DNA from: Streptomyces sp. ISL-11
GTDB taxonomy: Bacteria > Actinomycetota > Actinomycetes > Streptomycetales > Streptomycetaceae
Direction: 5' to 3'
Assembly (NCBI RefSeq): GCF_018614525.1
Contig: NZ_JAGGOL010000012.1
Coordinates: 1-33,825 of the forward strand
Length of the DNA stretch: 33,825 nt
Shown here: in pieces, positions 32,195-33,825 of the stretch
How positions within the stretch are numbered: position 1 is the first letter of the stretch
Layout: each line of letters opens with the position of its first letter
The notes under the pieces: model-generated
Told to the model about the DNA's origin: nothing
What the model saw: only the letters and a program-made list of their open reading frames with translations
Database searches by the model: none
Program-made: the position numbers and the translations under genes

Positions 32195-32872
32195 TCAGTC
32201 GCCGGAGATGTCCCGGCGGACCGACAGCAGGTCCTCCAGTTGCTCCTCGCGGGCGGGAGCCGCGACGAAGAGCAGCTCGTCGCCGGGCTCCAGCGCGTCC
32301 TCGCTGTTGGGGGTCAGCACCCGGTTGCCGCGGATGATCGTGACCAGGGAGGTGTCCTCCGGCCAGTCCACGTCCCCGACCCGGGTCCCCGCCAGGGCGG
32401 ACTCCGGCGGCAGCGTCAGCTCCACGAGGTTGGCGTCACCCTGGCTGAAGCGCATCAGCCGCACCAGGTCGCCGACGCTCACGGCCTCCTCGACCAGCGC
32501 CGACATCAGGCGCGGCGTGGACACGGCCACGTCCACGCCCCAGGACTCGTTGAAGAGCCACTCGTTCTTGGGGTTGTTGACCCGGGCCACGACCCGGGGC
32601 ACCCCGTACTCCGTCTTGGCCAGCAGCGAGACGACCAGGTTGACCTTGTCGTCACCGGTCGCCGCGATCACGACGTTGCAGCGCTGGAGCGCCGCCTCGT
32701 CGAGCGAGGTGATCTCGCACGCGTCGGCCAGCAGCCACTCCGCGAGCGGCACCCGCTCCACCGAGATGGCGGTCGGGGCCTTGTCGACGAGCAGCACCTC
32801 GTGCCCGTTCTCCAGCAGCTCGCCCGCGATGGAACGGCCCACCGCGCCGGCACCCGCAATAGCGACCCTCAT
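32195..32872 (-). CDS. TrkA-family K+ uptake regulator (CeoC-type)
   Basis: 225 residues. TrkA-N/RCK Rossmann domain with 'VAIAGAGAVGRSIAGEL' (Gly-rich NAD loop), Asp30 at the end of the second strand ('EVLLVDK'), and 'VVIAATGDDKVNLVVSLLAK'. The TrkA-C domain (about 145-215) includes 'LVELTLPPESALAGTRVGDV' and 'LEPGDELLFVA'. Such proteins gate or regulate K+ transporters in response to NAD(H) or nucleotides. Its ATG overlaps the stop of the upstream partner by one base (TGATG), so they are co-translated and probably form a hetero-oligomer. Confidence 0.93.
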   Translation of the reverse strand: MRVAIAGAGAVGRSIAGELLENGHEVLLVDKAPTAISVERVPLAEWLLADACEITSLDEAALQRCNVVIAATGDDKVNLVVSLLAKTEYGVPRVVARVNNPKNEWLFNESWGVDVAVSTPRLMSALVEEAVSVGDLVRLMRFSQGDANLVELTLPPESALAGTRVGDVDWPEDTSLVTIIRGNRVLTPNSEDALEPGDELLFVAAPAREEQLEDLLSVRRDISGD

Positions 32873-33537
32873 CAGTGACTCTCCTCGGGTCCCTGGGCGA
32901 ACGCCGCCTCAACCTTCTCGACCTCGTCGGTGCGCATCATCACGTGCACCAGGTCGCCCTCCTGCAGCACCGTCTGGGACGACGGCAGCATCGCCTCGCC
33001 CAGCCGGGTGAGGAACGCGACCCTGACGCCGGTCTCGTCCTGCAACTTGCTGATCTTGTGGCCGACCCACGCGTCCGAGGTGGGCACCTCGGCGAGCTGC
33101 ACACCCCCGCTCGGGTCGCGCCACAGCGGCTCCGCGCCGGACGGCAGCAGCCGGCGCAGCATCTGGTCGGCGGTCCACCGCACGGTGGCCACCGTGGGGA
33201 TGCCGAGCCGCTGGTAGACCTCGGCGCGCCGGGGGTCGTAGATCCGGGCCGCGACGTTCTCGACGCCGAACATCTCGCGTGCCACCCGGGCCGCGATGAT
33301 GTTGGAGTTGTCGCCGCTGCTCACCGCCGCGAAGGCGCCGGCCTCCTCGATGCCCGCCTCGCGCAGGGTGTCCTGGTCGAAGCCGACGCCGGTCACCCGC
33401 CGGCCGCCGAATCCGGAGCCCAGACGCCGGAAGGCCGTCGGGTCCTGGTCGATCACGGCGACCGTATGACCCTGCTGCTCAAGGGTCTGCGCGAGGGCCG
33501 AGCCCACTCGCCCGCAGCCCATGATCACAATGTGCAT
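32872..33537 (-). CDS. TrkA-family K+ uptake regulator (CeoB-type)
   Basis: 221 residues. 'MHIVIMGCGRVGSALAQTLE' carries the NAD-binding GxGxxG loop, followed by 'VAVIDQDPTAFRRLG' and 'AFAAVSSGDNSNIIAARVAR'. The TrkA-C domain occupies about 140-212, with 'GVQLAEVP' and 'VLQEGDLVHVMMRTDEVEKV'. With its neighbour it matches the CeoB/CeoC pair of actinobacteria, usually beside an APC-type permease; any such gene would lie beyond the right edge. ATG start at 33537; upstream sequence is non-coding. Confidence 0.93.
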   Translation of the reverse strand: MHIVIMGCGRVGSALAQTLEQQGHTVAVIDQDPTAFRRLGSGFGGRRVTGVGFDQDTLREAGIEEAGAFAAVSSGDNSNIIAARVAREMFGVENVAARIYDPRRAEVYQRLGIPTVATVRWTADQMLRRLLPSGAEPLWRDPSGGVQLAEVPTSDAWVGHKISKLQDETGVRVAFLTRLGEAMLPSSQTVLQEGDLVHVMMRTDEVEKVEAAFAQGPEESH

Positions 33538-33825
33538 GACGATTACCCCGTGCTCCGGACTACCGCGCTGACCTGCACCAACAACCTGCTCACATCTTCC
33601 CTTGTTGTTCTACGTTCGGCTCACGGGCCCGCGACACACCCGGCTCGCGGTCATCGACGCCATGCGCCCGCGGGAATCTCTCCGCGCCGGCGCACGGCAC
33701 CACCGTATCCGCAATGCCCGCGCCGGGCTGAGCCCCGTCCGCCGACTGGCTCCGGGGCGGGTGTGCCTGCGGCGGGCGGGGGCGGTTCGCGTGCTCCACG
33801 GGCGCGGGTCCGCCTGCGGCGGGCT
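33538..33825. other. Upstream region of the TrkA pair, to the window edge
   Basis: 288 nt with no supported gene. It should hold the promoter of the TrkA pair. Near the edge GCCTGCGGCGGGC occurs twice (about 33766 and 33811), a short GC-rich element also like part of the repeats at 282-398 and 7623-7790. A minus-strand open frame at 33590-33799 lacks family resemblance and codon bias. Confidence 0.5.

Noticed and set aside
33590..33799. Minus-strand open frame at the right edge
   Set aside because: No family resemblance or codon bias; it lies in the expected promoter region of the TrkA pair.

Overview
The window is a very GC-rich actinobacterial chromosome segment. Nearly all reading frames use G or C in the third codon position, GTG starts are common, and several genes look leaderless. 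Gene content and order (sepH, hemH-suhB, cutRS, DUF4193, dut-DUF3710, OB-fold/DUF3159, a TrkA pair) point to Streptomyces or a close relative. It looks like core chromosome: no phage genes, transposase, CRISPR array, tRNA or rRNA was seen.

Layout. 1-3850: the tail of an ACS-type acyl-CoA synthetase/acetyltransferase, a DUF5998 gene coupled to an alkaline-phosphatase-family enzyme, thymidine kinase, and a convergent two-domain VOC protein. 4123-7623: a 3-mercaptopyruvate-type sulfurtransferase, the cell division protein SepH, and a membrane protein with a Pro/Gly/Ser-rich tail. 7814-12479: a sugar-lactone oxidase and an MFS transporter (overlapping, minus strand), then ferrochelatase and an inositol-monophosphatase-family enzyme. 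12480-13488: a 520-nt non-coding stretch holding a nearly symmetric composite palindrome, then a 55-residue protein and a regulatory region. 13489-16921: the CutR-CutS two-component system, a structure-rich leader, DUF4193, and a hydrophobic protein. 16918-19274: a DUF3093 protein and the thioesterase-dut-DUF3710 operon.

19519-30531 is a potassium block: a 27-residue membrane peptide, KdpF, KdpA, KdpB and KdpC (high-affinity K+ P-type ATPase), a two-RCK membrane protein, an AAC(2')-like acetyltransferase on the opposite strand, then the KdpD-KdpE sensor/regulator pair. 30818-33537: an OB-fold protein, a DUF3159 membrane protein and, convergently, two TrkA/Ceo-type NAD-binding K+ regulators. 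K+ uptake, its sensing, and three RCK-type proteins therefore lie within about 14 kb.

The most unusual signals are non-coding: (i) the palindrome centred on 12707, whose two hairpins share one loop in opposite orientation but have different, individually perfect stems; (ii) an inverted pair of related composite intergenic elements at 282-398 and 7623-7790; (iii) a 94-bp tandem duplication of the 3' end of kdpE; (iv) a RecA-NDp (PafBC)-like promoter at the ATG of ferrochelatase; (v) a leader upstream of DUF4193 with mutually exclusive pairings. Family names come from remembered sequence patterns; no database search was possible.
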